Shown one piece after another: positions 36,071 through 46,700 of a stretch of DNA of 64,000 nt. The DNA lies in contig MSHJ01000010.1 of assembly GCA_001941065.1 (NCBI GenBank), forward strand, positions 377,721 to 441,720. The letters run 5' to 3'. The stretch is from Alistipes sp. Zagget8. GTDB lineage: Bacteria; Bacteroidota; Bacteroidia; Bacteroidales; Rikenellaceae. The notes beneath the pieces are model-generated. The model was not told the DNA's origin. It saw only the letters and a program-made list of their open reading frames with translations, and did no database searches. Every line of letters begins with the position of its first letter. Position 1 is the stretch's first letter. A program made the translations under genes and the position numbers.

Positions 36071-38274
36071 TCGGTCTTTTCAGTGTAGAAACGGTCGATT
36101 GCGGCCGCATATTTTGTATAGAGCGATCTGCAAAGTCTGAAAGCATCACCCCTGGGCTTCACGGCGAAACACTCCTTCCGGCCGACCCACTCCCACTCGA
36201 AATCCTGCAACTCCTGCAGCAGCGCCTCCTCGTCCAGTTCGCCGCCGCTTTGCAGCCGGTCGTAGAAACGTTGCCAGCGCTCCTTGTAATAGTCCGACAC
36301 CAATCCCGACCAGGTACGGTTCGCATAATCGTTCAGCGAATAGCCGCGGCCACCCCAGGTGGTGAGGATATTGCGGGCATCGCGTTCGAAATAGTCCCTC
36401 TCGGCGGGAGTCGTTCCCATGCTGCGGGCGTCGGAAATCCACTTTCCGAGCAGGAAATAGGTATCTGCGGCGACCAGCCGGTCGATATCGTCCAGCAACT
36501 CCAGCAGCCGGGCCGAAAGCTGAGCGACCGCCTCCCGGTCGCCGCTGCGGTAGGCGGCGATGCATCGTCCGTTCAGGCTTCCGAAGTAGTTTTCAAGACA
36601 TTGCCGGGGAATGTTGACACAATCGAAACGGCCGGATGCCGTCCGTTCCGGCCGGGAGAGCGTCAACTGTTCCCAGGCTCTCAGCAGATCGCGGTTATCA
36701 TAGTCGAGATGCGGACTGCTCCATTTCGAACGGCCTTGCAGATTCGGACGGGCGCAAACCGCCGCCGAACGGTTTCCGCTCGGAGCACAGTAGATTTTAT
36801 CGTAAAGGATTTGCCAGGCCTGTCGGTAATGTAAATCGACACACCCCGACCGGCGGTCGGCCAACCGGTCGATCCACTCGGCATCATTATACACCTGCGT
36901 CCAGGCGCGGTCCAACACATATTCATACATGAACGGATTGACGTCCAGCCCTTCGAGCGTGCAGCCGATCCCCACGAAATTGCGTCCGGCCTCCGCATAG
37001 GCGCGGTCCAGTTTCCGGCTCACGTCCTTCACATCGCCCGCGAGCATCGTATTGCCGCCGAAATTGCCCAGATAGGACCAGATGAAAGGCTGACCGTAGA
37101 ACGATTCCGTGCTGCGCCACAGCTCCACTTTGTCGCAATAATAGTCCAGCATCAGCAGTTTCCCGTCCGGAACGGCGCACAGATAGGCTTTCAGCCGTTC
37201 GGGCGTCCAGTCCCTGCGCTTGTGGTAGAAGACCCAGGCCATTTGCAGCCAGACGGCATCCTTGTCGAATTGCGTGATCGACTCGTATGTCAGCCGGGCG
37301 GCCCGGGCCAGATACTCCGGGTCCCAGCTCGGCGGATCGAGTTCGTTGAAGGGATCGACCCCGTAAACCGAACTTTCACCGAACAGCCGCCGCTGTTCCT
37401 GCATGTAAGCCTGTTGTATCCGGTTGAAAAGCGGCTCGGCAGGGTTCAGGTAATAGCTGTTGTAAGGTCTCTCGAAACTTGTCCACGGATTGAGCCGCTC
37501 GATGTCCGCATCGGGGAAAAGCGCTTTCAGCGCCTTGGGCACATGCCCCGTGAAAGAGGTGAAGATCGGCTGGATGCCCAACTCCCGTTCCCGGGCGATA
37601 ATGCGCCGCTGCAATTCCAGCTGCCCGTCGATCCACGACTGCGGCAGCGGCCCGTGCCAGGCGTCGATATTGGCCATGCGGTGCCAGGGCAGGTAGGAAG
37701 GCCCGGTGAAATAGCGGCATATCGTCTCGTCGTCCAGCCCGAACTGCCGCCAGACACGCTGCCACACGGCCTCCTGTCCCGTAGTCGCCAGCGCCATCGT
37801 GACGCCGTTCAAAGCCATCCAGTCGATGAAATGTTCCCATTCGTCCCACTGCCACCAGTTGAGCGAATAACCGTAAGTGCAATAATTCAGGAAAAAGCGG
37901 TTTTCAACCCGTGCCTCACGCTCGACACGCCCCTCCACGACCGGAAGCCGCTTCGGCTCGTCGATCTTGTCACGCCGGTACCACGTCACCGTGACACGGC
38001 AATATTCACGCAGGTAGCAGTTCAGTCCGAAAGCCATCGAGACCGCCGAATTGCCGGTGATCTGCAACTCTTCGCCGTGCATTTCAAGCACGAACCGGTC
38101 CCGGTCGGAAGGAACATGAACAAACCGGATGCCGGCACCCAGCCGCGGCAGGATACGCCGGGCCAATGCCGCGGCAGCCTGCGTTTCGGCCGACGCGGAC
38201 GTTTCGGAGGCCGTGACGGAGCGAACCGTAAAAAGCGGAATCGCCGCAACCAACAGAATAAGCAATTTTTTCAT
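36067..38274 (-). CDS. GH89 alpha-N-acetylglucosaminidase (NAGLU-type)
   Basis: A 735-residue secreted enzyme that removes terminal alpha-linked N-acetylglucosamine. A signal peptide (about 1-22) precedes the small N-terminal domain, the barrel (LNYCTYGYSLNWWQWDEWEHFIDWMALNGVTMALA) and a helical C-terminal domain. E311 in DPFNELDPPS matches the catalytic acid region of human NAGLU, and E441 in CTLEGLDVNPFMYEY the nucleophile. Length matches the core family without the extra modules of clostridial relatives. It follows GH3 by 13 bp. Substrates in the gut would be alpha-GlcNAc-capped mucin or heparan-type chains; which one is inference. Confidence 0.96.
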   Translation of the reverse strand: MKKLLILLVAAIPLFTVRSVTASETSASAETQAAAALARRILPRLGAGIRFVHVPSDRDRFVLEMHGEELQITGNSAVSMAFGLNCYLREYCRVTVTWYRRDKIDEPKRLPVVEGRVEREARVENRFFLNYCTYGYSLNWWQWDEWEHFIDWMALNGVTMALATTGQEAVWQRVWRQFGLDDETICRYFTGPSYLPWHRMANIDAWHGPLPQSWIDGQLELQRRIIARERELGIQPIFTSFTGHVPKALKALFPDADIERLNPWTSFERPYNSYYLNPAEPLFNRIQQAYMQEQRRLFGESSVYGVDPFNELDPPSWDPEYLARAARLTYESITQFDKDAVWLQMAWVFYHKRRDWTPERLKAYLCAVPDGKLLMLDYYCDKVELWRSTESFYGQPFIWSYLGNFGGNTMLAGDVKDVSRKLDRAYAEAGRNFVGIGCTLEGLDVNPFMYEYVLDRAWTQVYNDAEWIDRLADRRSGCVDLHYRQAWQILYDKIYCAPSGNRSAAVCARPNLQGRSKWSSPHLDYDNRDLLRAWEQLTLSRPERTASGRFDCVNIPRQCLENYFGSLNGRCIAAYRSGDREAVAQLSARLLELLDDIDRLVAADTYFLLGKWISDARSMGTTPAERDYFERDARNILTTWGGRGYSLNDYANRTWSGLVSDYYKERWQRFYDRLQSGGELDEEALLQELQDFEWEWVGRKECFAVKPRGDAFRLCRSLYTKYAAAIDRFYTEKTE

Positions 38275-38287
38275 GTTCGTATTTCCA

Positions 38288-41059
38288 TTAAGTGATGCGC
38301 AGAGCCTCGATCCGGCCCCTGCCTTCGGTGATCAGGATGCGCATTTCGCTGGCATTGGTCCGACGAAAACGATAGACGGCCCCCGGCCGGGCGGAGCGTA
38401 TCGGGTAGCTTCCGACCGTCAGGAACTGGCCGCCGCCCGACATGAGCTGCACCTCGAAAGTCCCCTGCGAATCCTTCGACCAGCGAATCTCCACCCCTTC
38501 GGGCCGGGCATCGCTCCCGATCGGAAGGATCAGCGATTCACCTTTACCGAGCGCATGCGGATAGCGGGCCTCCTCTTTCTGAGCCACAGCCCCTTCGCCC
38601 TCGACCGTGACGGTCGCCTTCAACCGGATGTCGGTCGACGACGCCCCGATCAGCACCTCGAAATCCCCGGGTTCGACCACCCGCTCCATTTGTTCGTTCA
38701 GCAGCGACAAATCCTGCGGACGTACCTGCATGGTCACGCGCCGCGTTTCACCGGCCTTCAGATGCACGCGGTCGAAGCCGCGCAGGTTCTTTTCATAGGT
38801 GGTCACCGACGAGAGCACGTCATGGATATAGAGCTGCACCACCTCGTCGCCGTCCCGTTCGCCGGTGTTGGTCACATCGAACGACACCGTGAAAGGCTCG
38901 TCCTGGCGGATCGTCAGCGGTTCGATCCGCAAATCGGCATATTCGAACGTCGTATAACTCAGCCCGTAGCCGAAATCATACAGCGCCCCGTTGATACGGG
39001 TCTGGTTGCCATCGGGACCCGGTGTAAGCCCGCCGTCGGTATTGGCAGCCGGTTTATACGGGAAATTGAAGGGTATCTGCCCGACATGCCGCGGAAAAGT
39101 GACCGTCAGCTTTCCTCCGGGATTGTACTCGCCGAACAGCACCTCGTAAACCGCCTGCCCGCCGTGGGCTCCCGGATACCACGCCTCGACGATGGCATCG
39201 ACATGCGCATCGGCCCAGTTGACGGAGTTCGGACGGCCGTTTATCAGGACCAGCACCGTGGGTTTTCCGGTCGCCTCGACCGCCCGCAGCAACTCCTCCT
39301 GACGGCCCGGCAGGTCGAGGCTCGACCGCGAGCAATTCTCGCCGCAGGTGCGGGAACTGCCACCCAGAACGACAACGGCCACGTCGCTTTCCGATGCGAC
39401 CTCCGCGGCACGCTGAATCCCGGCTTTCTCTTCGGGAGTCATCTCCTCCCGGAAAATCTCGGACAAGGGCCAGGCGGCATCGACCAGCTCGCATCCTTTT
39501 TCATAGACGATCTCGCACCGCGAACCCAGATTCTTTTTCAGTCCGTCGAGTACCGAGGTGACCTCGACGGCCAGCGGACCGTAATGTCCCAGTGCAAATC
39601 CCCGGGCATCGGCATTCGGCCCCAGTACGGCGATGCGGCGAATCTTCCCGGCATCGAGCGGAAGCGTGCGGTTTTCGTTTTTCAGCAATACGATGGATTC
39701 CCGCGAAGCCTGCAGGGCGACCTCATTGTGCTGCGGACCGTCCACCTCACGGTCCGCGGCGGCCAGATCGGTCTGATAAGGTCTGTCGAACAGCCCGACG
39801 AGGAATTTCACGCGAAGCACGTCCCGGACCCGCCTGTCCAGCAGCTCCTCGGTGATAAGCCCCTCCCGGAGGAGCTGCCGCAGCGGCATCACATAGGTCT
39901 CGGGGTGCCAGAAATTGCAGCGGACGTTGAGTCCGGCCTCGATGCTCTGCCGCACGGCATCCAGCTGATTGACAGCCGTGTGGTGCTTGTTGTGAAGATA
40001 CTCCACCGAACCGCTGTCGGAAACGACATAACCGCGGAAACCCATCTCGTCGCGCAGGCGCTCCGTGAGCCAGTAGCGGCTGCCCTGGATCGGGACTCCG
40101 TCGTAATCGTTGTAACTCGACATGACGCCGAGAATCCCGGCCCGCCGGATAACCTCCCGGAAAGGCATCAGATGAATATTCTCCACCTCGCGCGGCGGCA
40201 TCTGCGGATCGACGCGCGACATTCCCTCGCGGGCTCCCTTGTTATTGCTGTAGGCGGCGAAATGTTTGGCCGTCGAAGCGATCTGGTAATCGGTCTGCAT
40301 GCCCGAGGCCATCGCCACGCCGAGTTCGGCCACCAGATAGGGGGACTCGCCGAAAACCTCCTCATAACGACCCCAGCGCTGATCGCGTCCCACGTCGAGG
40401 ACCGGAGCGTAGATATTCGTATAACCCAGCAGCCGGGCCTCGCGGCCGACGATATATCCGGTTTTACGCAGCAGTTCGCGGTTCCAGGTGTGCCCCATGC
40501 CCAGCTGTGACGGGAAATTCGTCGCCCGGTAGGCCTCCACGCCGCGGATACCCTCGTTGGTCATGTCGACGGGAATGCCCAGGCGAGTCTCCTCGACAAA
40601 AAAACGCTGCGTTTCGTTGATGGCCCATGCATGGCGCGATGCCGGCCAGACCAGGCCGCAGTCGAGCAGGGGACCTCCCCACTGCACGAATCCGTTGAGG
40701 TGTTCGTCGATGGCCCCGAGCCCGTCCTTCCAGAGCTGGTCTTTCCAGCCGGGCGTCGGCAGCGAATCCTGCAACACGCGCTTATAGCCGTAGAGCGTCA
40801 CCAGCTGGCAGGTTTTTTCCTCGAGGGTCATCTGCGACAACAGGTCCTCGATCCGATCGTCCAGATCAGCCTTCGGGTCCTCGTAAACATCCTTGCGCCC
40901 GTTCTTGTTGAAATCGATCCAACCCTTCCGGTAGATCGGGTTATCCCCGGGATCGTACCGCTCCGCAGGCCCCGACGCATAGGCCGAAAACACCGCACCG
41001 CCGGCCAGACAGGCCGTTGCCAAACCCGCTGCAATCCGTTTTCTCATCCGTAAATTCAT
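38288..41059 (-). CDS. Glycoside hydrolase family 3 beta-glycosidase
   Basis: A 923-residue periplasmic exo-beta-glycosidase. I start at 41059 (MNLRMRKRIAAGL signal peptide), where the ATG overlaps the preceding TGA by one base. After a short calcium-loop-like DFNKNGRKDVYEDPKADLDDR segment comes the TIM barrel with KHFAAY and the nucleophile Asp in GYVVSDSGSV. The alpha/beta sandwich has LKNENRTLPLD and VVVLGGSSRTCGEN, and the Fn3-like domain DVTNTGERDGDEVVQLY. About 100 extra residues at the C-terminus form another probable beta-domain. Sugar specificity (glucose, xylose or other) cannot be told by eye. Confidence 0.95.
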   Translation of the reverse strand: MNLRMRKRIAAGLATACLAGGAVFSAYASGPAERYDPGDNPIYRKGWIDFNKNGRKDVYEDPKADLDDRIEDLLSQMTLEEKTCQLVTLYGYKRVLQDSLPTPGWKDQLWKDGLGAIDEHLNGFVQWGGPLLDCGLVWPASRHAWAINETQRFFVEETRLGIPVDMTNEGIRGVEAYRATNFPSQLGMGHTWNRELLRKTGYIVGREARLLGYTNIYAPVLDVGRDQRWGRYEEVFGESPYLVAELGVAMASGMQTDYQIASTAKHFAAYSNNKGAREGMSRVDPQMPPREVENIHLMPFREVIRRAGILGVMSSYNDYDGVPIQGSRYWLTERLRDEMGFRGYVVSDSGSVEYLHNKHHTAVNQLDAVRQSIEAGLNVRCNFWHPETYVMPLRQLLREGLITEELLDRRVRDVLRVKFLVGLFDRPYQTDLAAADREVDGPQHNEVALQASRESIVLLKNENRTLPLDAGKIRRIAVLGPNADARGFALGHYGPLAVEVTSVLDGLKKNLGSRCEIVYEKGCELVDAAWPLSEIFREEMTPEEKAGIQRAAEVASESDVAVVVLGGSSRTCGENCSRSSLDLPGRQEELLRAVEATGKPTVLVLINGRPNSVNWADAHVDAIVEAWYPGAHGGQAVYEVLFGEYNPGGKLTVTFPRHVGQIPFNFPYKPAANTDGGLTPGPDGNQTRINGALYDFGYGLSYTTFEYADLRIEPLTIRQDEPFTVSFDVTNTGERDGDEVVQLYIHDVLSSVTTYEKNLRGFDRVHLKAGETRRVTMQVRPQDLSLLNEQMERVVEPGDFEVLIGASSTDIRLKATVTVEGEGAVAQKEEARYPHALGKGESLILPIGSDARPEGVEIRWSKDSQGTFEVQLMSGGGQFLTVGSYPIRSARPGAVYRFRRTNASEMRILITEGRGRIEALRIT

Positions 41060-42012
41060 CATCGGCATTCCTGCTTTTCGAGAACTCCCAACCGATAACG
41101 GGCTTCGGATTTCCATACTTCTCCGCACGAAGCATCCCGGTTTTCGCAATGGGTGAAATAGAGTTTGTTGTAACCGTCCTGCGGGGTGTACATGCTGCAG
41201 AAGAACCGGTTTCCGGGCATCCAAGGCTCGTAATCCACTTCCACCTCCGCAAACAGCCCGCTTTCGCGGCCCCAGATGCGGACTTTACGCACATCCCGGC
41301 CACCGACCGAAAGCGTCCGGTCCGAACGACTCACATCATATACACGCTCCGAATCATCCATGACGAGCCGATCGGTAATCTGCATACTGTCGCTCAAACT
41401 CCGGGCAATGGGCAGCATGACGAATTTCATGTCTCCCACTTCGACATTCTCGAGCCATGTCAGTTGCTGAACGACTGCGATTCCATCAGCCGAGAAGGTC
41501 AGTTCCTTGACGTGCCTGGCAATGGGGCGATCCGTCCCGTATTCGTACATCTGCGATTCCTGCCGGAATTTCACCTCCCGACCGGCCCCGTTTTCGGCCC
41601 GTGCAAGGTCCAGCGGTTCACCGTCGAGCGACAAATTCGCTTCCGTCAGCTCCTCGTAGCCGTGGAAGCCGCCCGTAAAGTCGGGCATCCGGCGGCCCTC
41701 CTTCAACTGCATGAATGCGCACTCCCACTCCCCGGGATAGACGAACTCCTTGCTCAGCCGGTTTTCGAACGCATAATCTCCGGTCCGCTCCACATCATAG
41801 GCCCGTGTCAACCGCCACAACCGGGTATGCTTCGCCGGATTGAGAAAATAGTCCATATCGACCCGGATATAACGGGCGTCATGGCCCGTGCAGGGCAGGA
41901 ACAGGGAAACCTTCGAAGGCGTCTTCACGAAAAGCACCTCGTCTGCGGCGGTCGTCCGCGCCGAACAGCTGCCGAGCAGTCCGACAGTCAGTAAAAACAG
42001 AATCTTTTTCAT
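41059..42012 (-). CDS. Lipoprotein of unknown function in PUL 2
   Basis: A 317-residue predicted lipoprotein (MKKILFLLTVGLLGSC, C16). I start at 42012, one base after the susD stop; the seven-codon longer frame would overlap susD. The mature part is rich in beta-strands and aromatic residues (YIRVDMDYFLNPAKHTRLWRL, FVYPGEWECAFMQL, WMPGNRFFCSMYTPQDGYNKLYFTHCEN), as in sugar-binding or mutarotase-like beta-sandwich proteins. I recognise no family. Position between susD and GH3 suggests glycan binding or cleavage. Confidence 0.8.
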   Translation of the reverse strand: MKKILFLLTVGLLGSCSARTTAADEVLFVKTPSKVSLFLPCTGHDARYIRVDMDYFLNPAKHTRLWRLTRAYDVERTGDYAFENRLSKEFVYPGEWECAFMQLKEGRRMPDFTGGFHGYEELTEANLSLDGEPLDLARAENGAGREVKFRQESQMYEYGTDRPIARHVKELTFSADGIAVVQQLTWLENVEVGDMKFVMLPIARSLSDSMQITDRLVMDDSERVYDVSRSDRTLSVGGRDVRKVRIWGRESGLFAEVEVDYEPWMPGNRFFCSMYTPQDGYNKLYFTHCENRDASCGEVWKSEARYRLGVLEKQECR

Positions 42013-42013
42013 A

Positions 42014-43708
42014 TCAGTCGGCGTAAACGGCATTTTGTTCGAGGTTGGGATTCAGGTCTATCTCCAGCTGCGGAACGGGCAGCCATATCTTATAGTTCCG
42101 CCAATTATCCTTCAACAGGTCGATGCTGACGATCACATTGTTGGGACCTCCCTCCGAAGGCAGTTCCTCGATCGTCTCCGTGATCTTGCCGAAACGGATC
42201 AGGTCGATCTTGCGCTTCGACTCATAACAGAGTTCGCGGCCGCGCTCCTCGAGCAGTTCCTCGACGAAATCCGGGCGATAATACGCCTCATTGAGTTTTT
42301 CCAATGAAGCACCGTCGCCCAGAATCCGTTCGCGGACCGGATCGAACTGCTTGCGGGCACCAGGCTCGTCACCCGTGAAATAGAGCGCCTCGGCATACTG
42401 CAGCCGAACCTCGGCCATGCGCATCAGGGGATAGTTCATGGCGCACTGGTTGGTGTTGATGCTGGAACGCTCCTTCGGGTCCGAAACCCGGAACTTGCCG
42501 GTGCACCACAGCGCCGTGGAGGTTCCGGAGGCAATGCCCGACGACTCGGCCGGAACATAGTATTTGTAACCGTCGACCGTCTCCGAAGGAATCTTACTCA
42601 GGTCGCTTCCGTAACGGTTGTTCGGATTGTAGGCGCCCGTGATGTTGCAGTCGCGGCGCACATCCGCACTGTCGTATGAACGATAGAGTTTCATCGTGGG
42701 AAAGAATCGCTGGTAACTCCCGCCTACGGTCCTGGCGTCGCCCACGGGGCTCAATATGTAATACGAAGACACACAGTGTTTCGTATTTTCGGCAAATTCC
42801 GCCATCAGCAGACACTCCTTGTACTGTGCCTCCTTCGACATTTCGTAATAGAGCTTCCGGTAGTTCTCCTTGTCGAGCAGTTCATAGGGACTTTTTTCGA
42901 CCACCTCCTGCAGAATGTCGCGTGCAGCGAGGCTCATCGCCTCCTCGTCGACCCAACCGAAACCGTTCAGCGGCTGGATGCCGACCAACTCCTGTCCGAC
43001 ACCGTAACGCTTGCAGCTGGCGAGATAATTATAGACCGACCCCAGATAAGCGGCCGCCGTCCAACGGTTGGCACTCGACTTGAAGATGCCCGCATCCTCC
43101 AACTCGTCCCAGGCATATTTGAAATCACCGATGATCTGGGTGTAAACGCGTTCCAGATTGTCGCGTGCCGCCGTCGAACCGACAGCCGGCGCATCGTAGA
43201 CGGGAACGCCACCGAACGCCTGTGCCAGATGCAGGTAAAAGAATCCCCGCAGAAACCGCGCCTCGGCTTCATAGGCCGTGCGCTGCTCCGGCGTCAGGTC
43301 ATTCTCGCCGTCCAACTGCTCGATAAGCGTGTTGCAGCGCGAAATGCCGGCGAAGAATGCAATCCAAAACTGGTGGATCTCCGCATTGTCGGTCTGATAC
43401 GAACCTCGCAACAGGTCGTAAAGCGTACCTGTCGAGGCGGAATTACTCACAGCCTCGTCGCTGCACCCTTCGAACACATAAACCAGCCCATAATAGTAGG
43501 TTCCGCCGGTCACGGCCTTACCATTGATTCTGGAAGAGTTGATCACGCTGTAACATCCGGTCAGCGCCTGTTTGAAATCGGCCTCGGTCTTATAGAAGGT
43601 CTCCGGCGAGGTGGTGGAATAAGGATACTGAGTCAGAAAATCGTCGATGCAGGAGGTCGCGAACAGGCCTGCCGCCAACAGCGATACATATACTAATAAA
43701 CGCTTCAT
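42014..43708 (-). CDS. SusD/RagB-family glycan-binding lipoprotein
   Basis: A 564-residue outer-membrane lipoprotein (lipobox LFATSC, C20, then IDDFLTQYPYSTTSPETFYKTEADFKQALTGCY, a textbook mature SusD start). Helical repeats run through about 80-300, and the C-terminal half has NYPLMRMAEVRLQYAEALY and ELCYESKRKIDLIRFGK, typical of family members. It follows susC by 19 bp. Its sequence differs clearly from the SusD at 5121-6989, so the two PULs should take up different ligands. Confidence 0.96.
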   Translation of the reverse strand: MKRLLVYVSLLAAGLFATSCIDDFLTQYPYSTTSPETFYKTEADFKQALTGCYSVINSSRINGKAVTGGTYYYGLVYVFEGCSDEAVSNSASTGTLYDLLRGSYQTDNAEIHQFWIAFFAGISRCNTLIEQLDGENDLTPEQRTAYEAEARFLRGFFYLHLAQAFGGVPVYDAPAVGSTAARDNLERVYTQIIGDFKYAWDELEDAGIFKSSANRWTAAAYLGSVYNYLASCKRYGVGQELVGIQPLNGFGWVDEEAMSLAARDILQEVVEKSPYELLDKENYRKLYYEMSKEAQYKECLLMAEFAENTKHCVSSYYILSPVGDARTVGGSYQRFFPTMKLYRSYDSADVRRDCNITGAYNPNNRYGSDLSKIPSETVDGYKYYVPAESSGIASGTSTALWCTGKFRVSDPKERSSINTNQCAMNYPLMRMAEVRLQYAEALYFTGDEPGARKQFDPVRERILGDGASLEKLNEAYYRPDFVEELLEERGRELCYESKRKIDLIRFGKITETIEELPSEGGPNNVIVSIDLLKDNWRNYKIWLPVPQLEIDLNPNLEQNAVYAD

Positions 43709-43727
43709 ATTCTTTGATCGTTATGGA

Positions 43728-46700
43728 TTAGAAAGTGATATTCACGCCTGCCATGTAGTTCCGGGTGCGCGGATACGAGGTCTGGTCCAACGCCCGCAGG
43801 AATTTCTCATACGAGCGCACCTCGGGGTCGAGTCCCGAATACTTGGTGAAGGTATAGACGTTGTCGACGAGCAGGTACACGCGCAGCTTGCTGATTCCCG
43901 AACGGCCGAAATACTTTTTGCCGAAGGTGTAGCCGACGTTCAGGTTCTTGATGCGCAGGTAAGAGCTGTCCTCCACATAATAAGTGGAGACCTGCTGGTC
44001 GGTCTGGTTGAGAAGCCGGGCATAGACGTTCGAACCGTTCTCGGGGGTCCAGCGCCCCTTCCACGCCTCGGTCGAGAGATTGTTGATATTGTTGTTCAGC
44101 GAAGGTTCCAGCTGGCGGCGGAAAGCATTGAGTATCTTGCCGCCATAAGAGCCGTCGATGAAGACGCCGACGTCCAGGTTTCCGATGCGGAACTCGTTGT
44201 TGATACCGAAATTGAAGAGCGGATTGGTGTCGCCGATGGCTGTCCGGTCGTTGGTGTTGACGACGCCTTCGCCCGTCAGGTCCCGGTACTTGCGGTCGCC
44301 CGGCGCGACGGTCTTGCCCTCGAACGAGGGTACATCTTTCTTGAGCGTATATTTGAACCGGCTCATGTTCTCCGAGGTGATGACCGACGGATCGACAGCG
44401 GTTCCCGTATTGGGATCGGTCCAGTCGAAATCCGAGAGTTGGTAGTTGCCGTCCCAGATATAACCGTACACCACACCGATAGGCTCCCCGACAACGACGC
44501 GGGCGATCTCCTGCCCCGAAAACGAACCGTAATTCTGCGACACGGGGAAATAGCGCTCCTGACCGCCCAGCGAAATCAGCTTGGTCTTGTTCGTATCGAA
44601 ATTAACGGTTGTCGTCCAGCCGAATTTCTTCCGGTTGAAATTCTGCGTGGTCAGCGTAAACTCGAAGCCCTGATTGGTCATACGCCCGAGGTTTCTCCAT
44701 TGCGTCGAATAGCCCGACTGCGAGGGAATGCTGGCATTGTACAGCATGTCGCGCGTGTCTTTGAGGTAGTAGTCGGCGGTCAGCGAGATACGGCTCTTGA
44801 AGAGATCCAGGTCGAGACCTACGTCATACTGATAGGTCGTCTCCCATTTCAGTTCGGGGTTTCCCGAGATGGTGATGGCCATACCGTAATTCAAGCCACC
44901 GTTGGAAGCGTAATAACCCGATCCCATTTGCGAAAGATAGGAATAGGAGGTGATACGGTCGTTGCCCGTAATACCCGCGCTGGCACGGATCTTAAAGTTG
45001 CTGATCGCCTTGACCTCTTTCATAAACCCCTCGTTGTTGATCCGCCAGGCTGCCGCCAGCGAAGGGAAATAACCGACGCGGTTGTTCTTGGCGAAATTCG
45101 AGGAACCGTCGACGCGCATATTGACTGTCAGGTAATAGCGATCGTCGAAATTGTAGCTCAGCCGGGCGAATGCCGAAGCGCGGTTCGTCTGGTAAACGTT
45201 CGAATTCCACGACTGGGGCGTCAGGCCTTTGCTGATGTCGAAAACTCCCGTGCTCTGGTCCTCGAAATTGTCGACGCGGGTCGAAGAGTTCTCATAATGG
45301 TAGCCGTTGATCTCGACGCCGACCAACGCCCCGAAATTGTGGACCTTGTTGAACCGCTTCGTATATTCGGCCGTCGCGTTGAGCGTATAACCGAGCGTTC
45401 CGGTATTGGTGATCTGCGAACGTCCGTCGCTGCTGCGCCCCCAGCGGCTGCGCGAGGAGTAGAACTCGCTGAGTTTCGAATTCGTATTGGTGAGCGATCC
45501 GCTGACGCGGATACGCAGATCGGCAATCGGCTTGTATTGCACATAGACATTGCCGAGCAGCCGGTCGAACAGCGAACGTTTGTAGGCTTCGTCGGAGATC
45601 ATCGACGTCAGGTCGACATAATTGGCATATTCACCGGCCAATTCGCTGGCCGTATACAGGATGACGGGACGCTCGGTATACATCATCTGAACGATTCCCG
45701 TGTAACCGCCCGTACCCGAGACACCGCCGCTGCTCATGGCTCCCTTGTTGTCCACACGCCCGAAAGTCGCGGAAACTCCCGCCGAGAATTTTTTGTTGAT
45801 CTCGTGATCGACCTTGATGCGGCCCGAATAGCGCTGAAAACCGTTGCTTTCGATAATGCCTTTCTGGTCGTAATAACCCAACGACGCGGAGATACGGGTC
45901 TTGTTTACAATGGTATTCAATGAGACGTCGTAATTCTGCATGAACCCCGTGCGAGTCAAAGCGTCCTGGTAATCGAAAGTTTGCAAACCGTCCTTGACCA
46001 CATTGCGCGGAACCACACCGTTGCCGTCCTGATAATCTTTGCCCCAGACCTCCTTGTCCGTGCCGCGGGCGAATTTGTAATCGATATAGTCCTGTCCGTC
46101 GAGCACGTCGAATCGCTTGGTGATCTGCTGTACGCCGAAATACATATTCAGATTGATGTCGGTCTTCAGCGAGGAGCTGCCGCTCTTGGTCGTGATGATA
46201 ATGACCCCGTTGGCGCCGCGCGCACCGTAGATGGCCGCCGCCGAAGCATCCTTCAGCACATCGATCGAAGCGATGTCGTTGGGATTGATCGACGCGAGCG
46301 GATTGTAGGTATTCTGTCCGCCGCCGGCCGAAGAGGTCGCCACCTCGCCCTCGTTCACATCGATCTGCATGCCGTCGATGACATAGAGCGGCGCCGTGCC
46401 GGCATTCAGCGAATTGGTACCGCGGATGGTGATGTCCACGCCGGCCCCGGCCTCACCCGACTGCGTCGTGACGCGCACGCCGGCCATACGGCCCTGCAGC
46501 GCAGAGGTGAAATCGGTCGAGCCGGTCTTCATCAGCTCGTCCGAACGCATGGCCGCCACCGATCCCGTCAGGTCCTTGCGCGGGACAGCGCTGTAACCGA
46601 TGACCACCACCTCATCGACCGAGCGAACCTCTTCCTGCAGAGTGATGTCGTAATGCGTTTTCTTGGGCTGGATCGCGATCTCAGCCGTCTGATAGCCGAT

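Noticed and set aside
41060..41224. N-terminal extension of the GH3 enzyme upstream of 41059.
   Set aside because: It overlaps the preceding lipoprotein gene extensively and lacks a signal peptide, while the ATG at 41059 begins one and overlaps the stop by one base.
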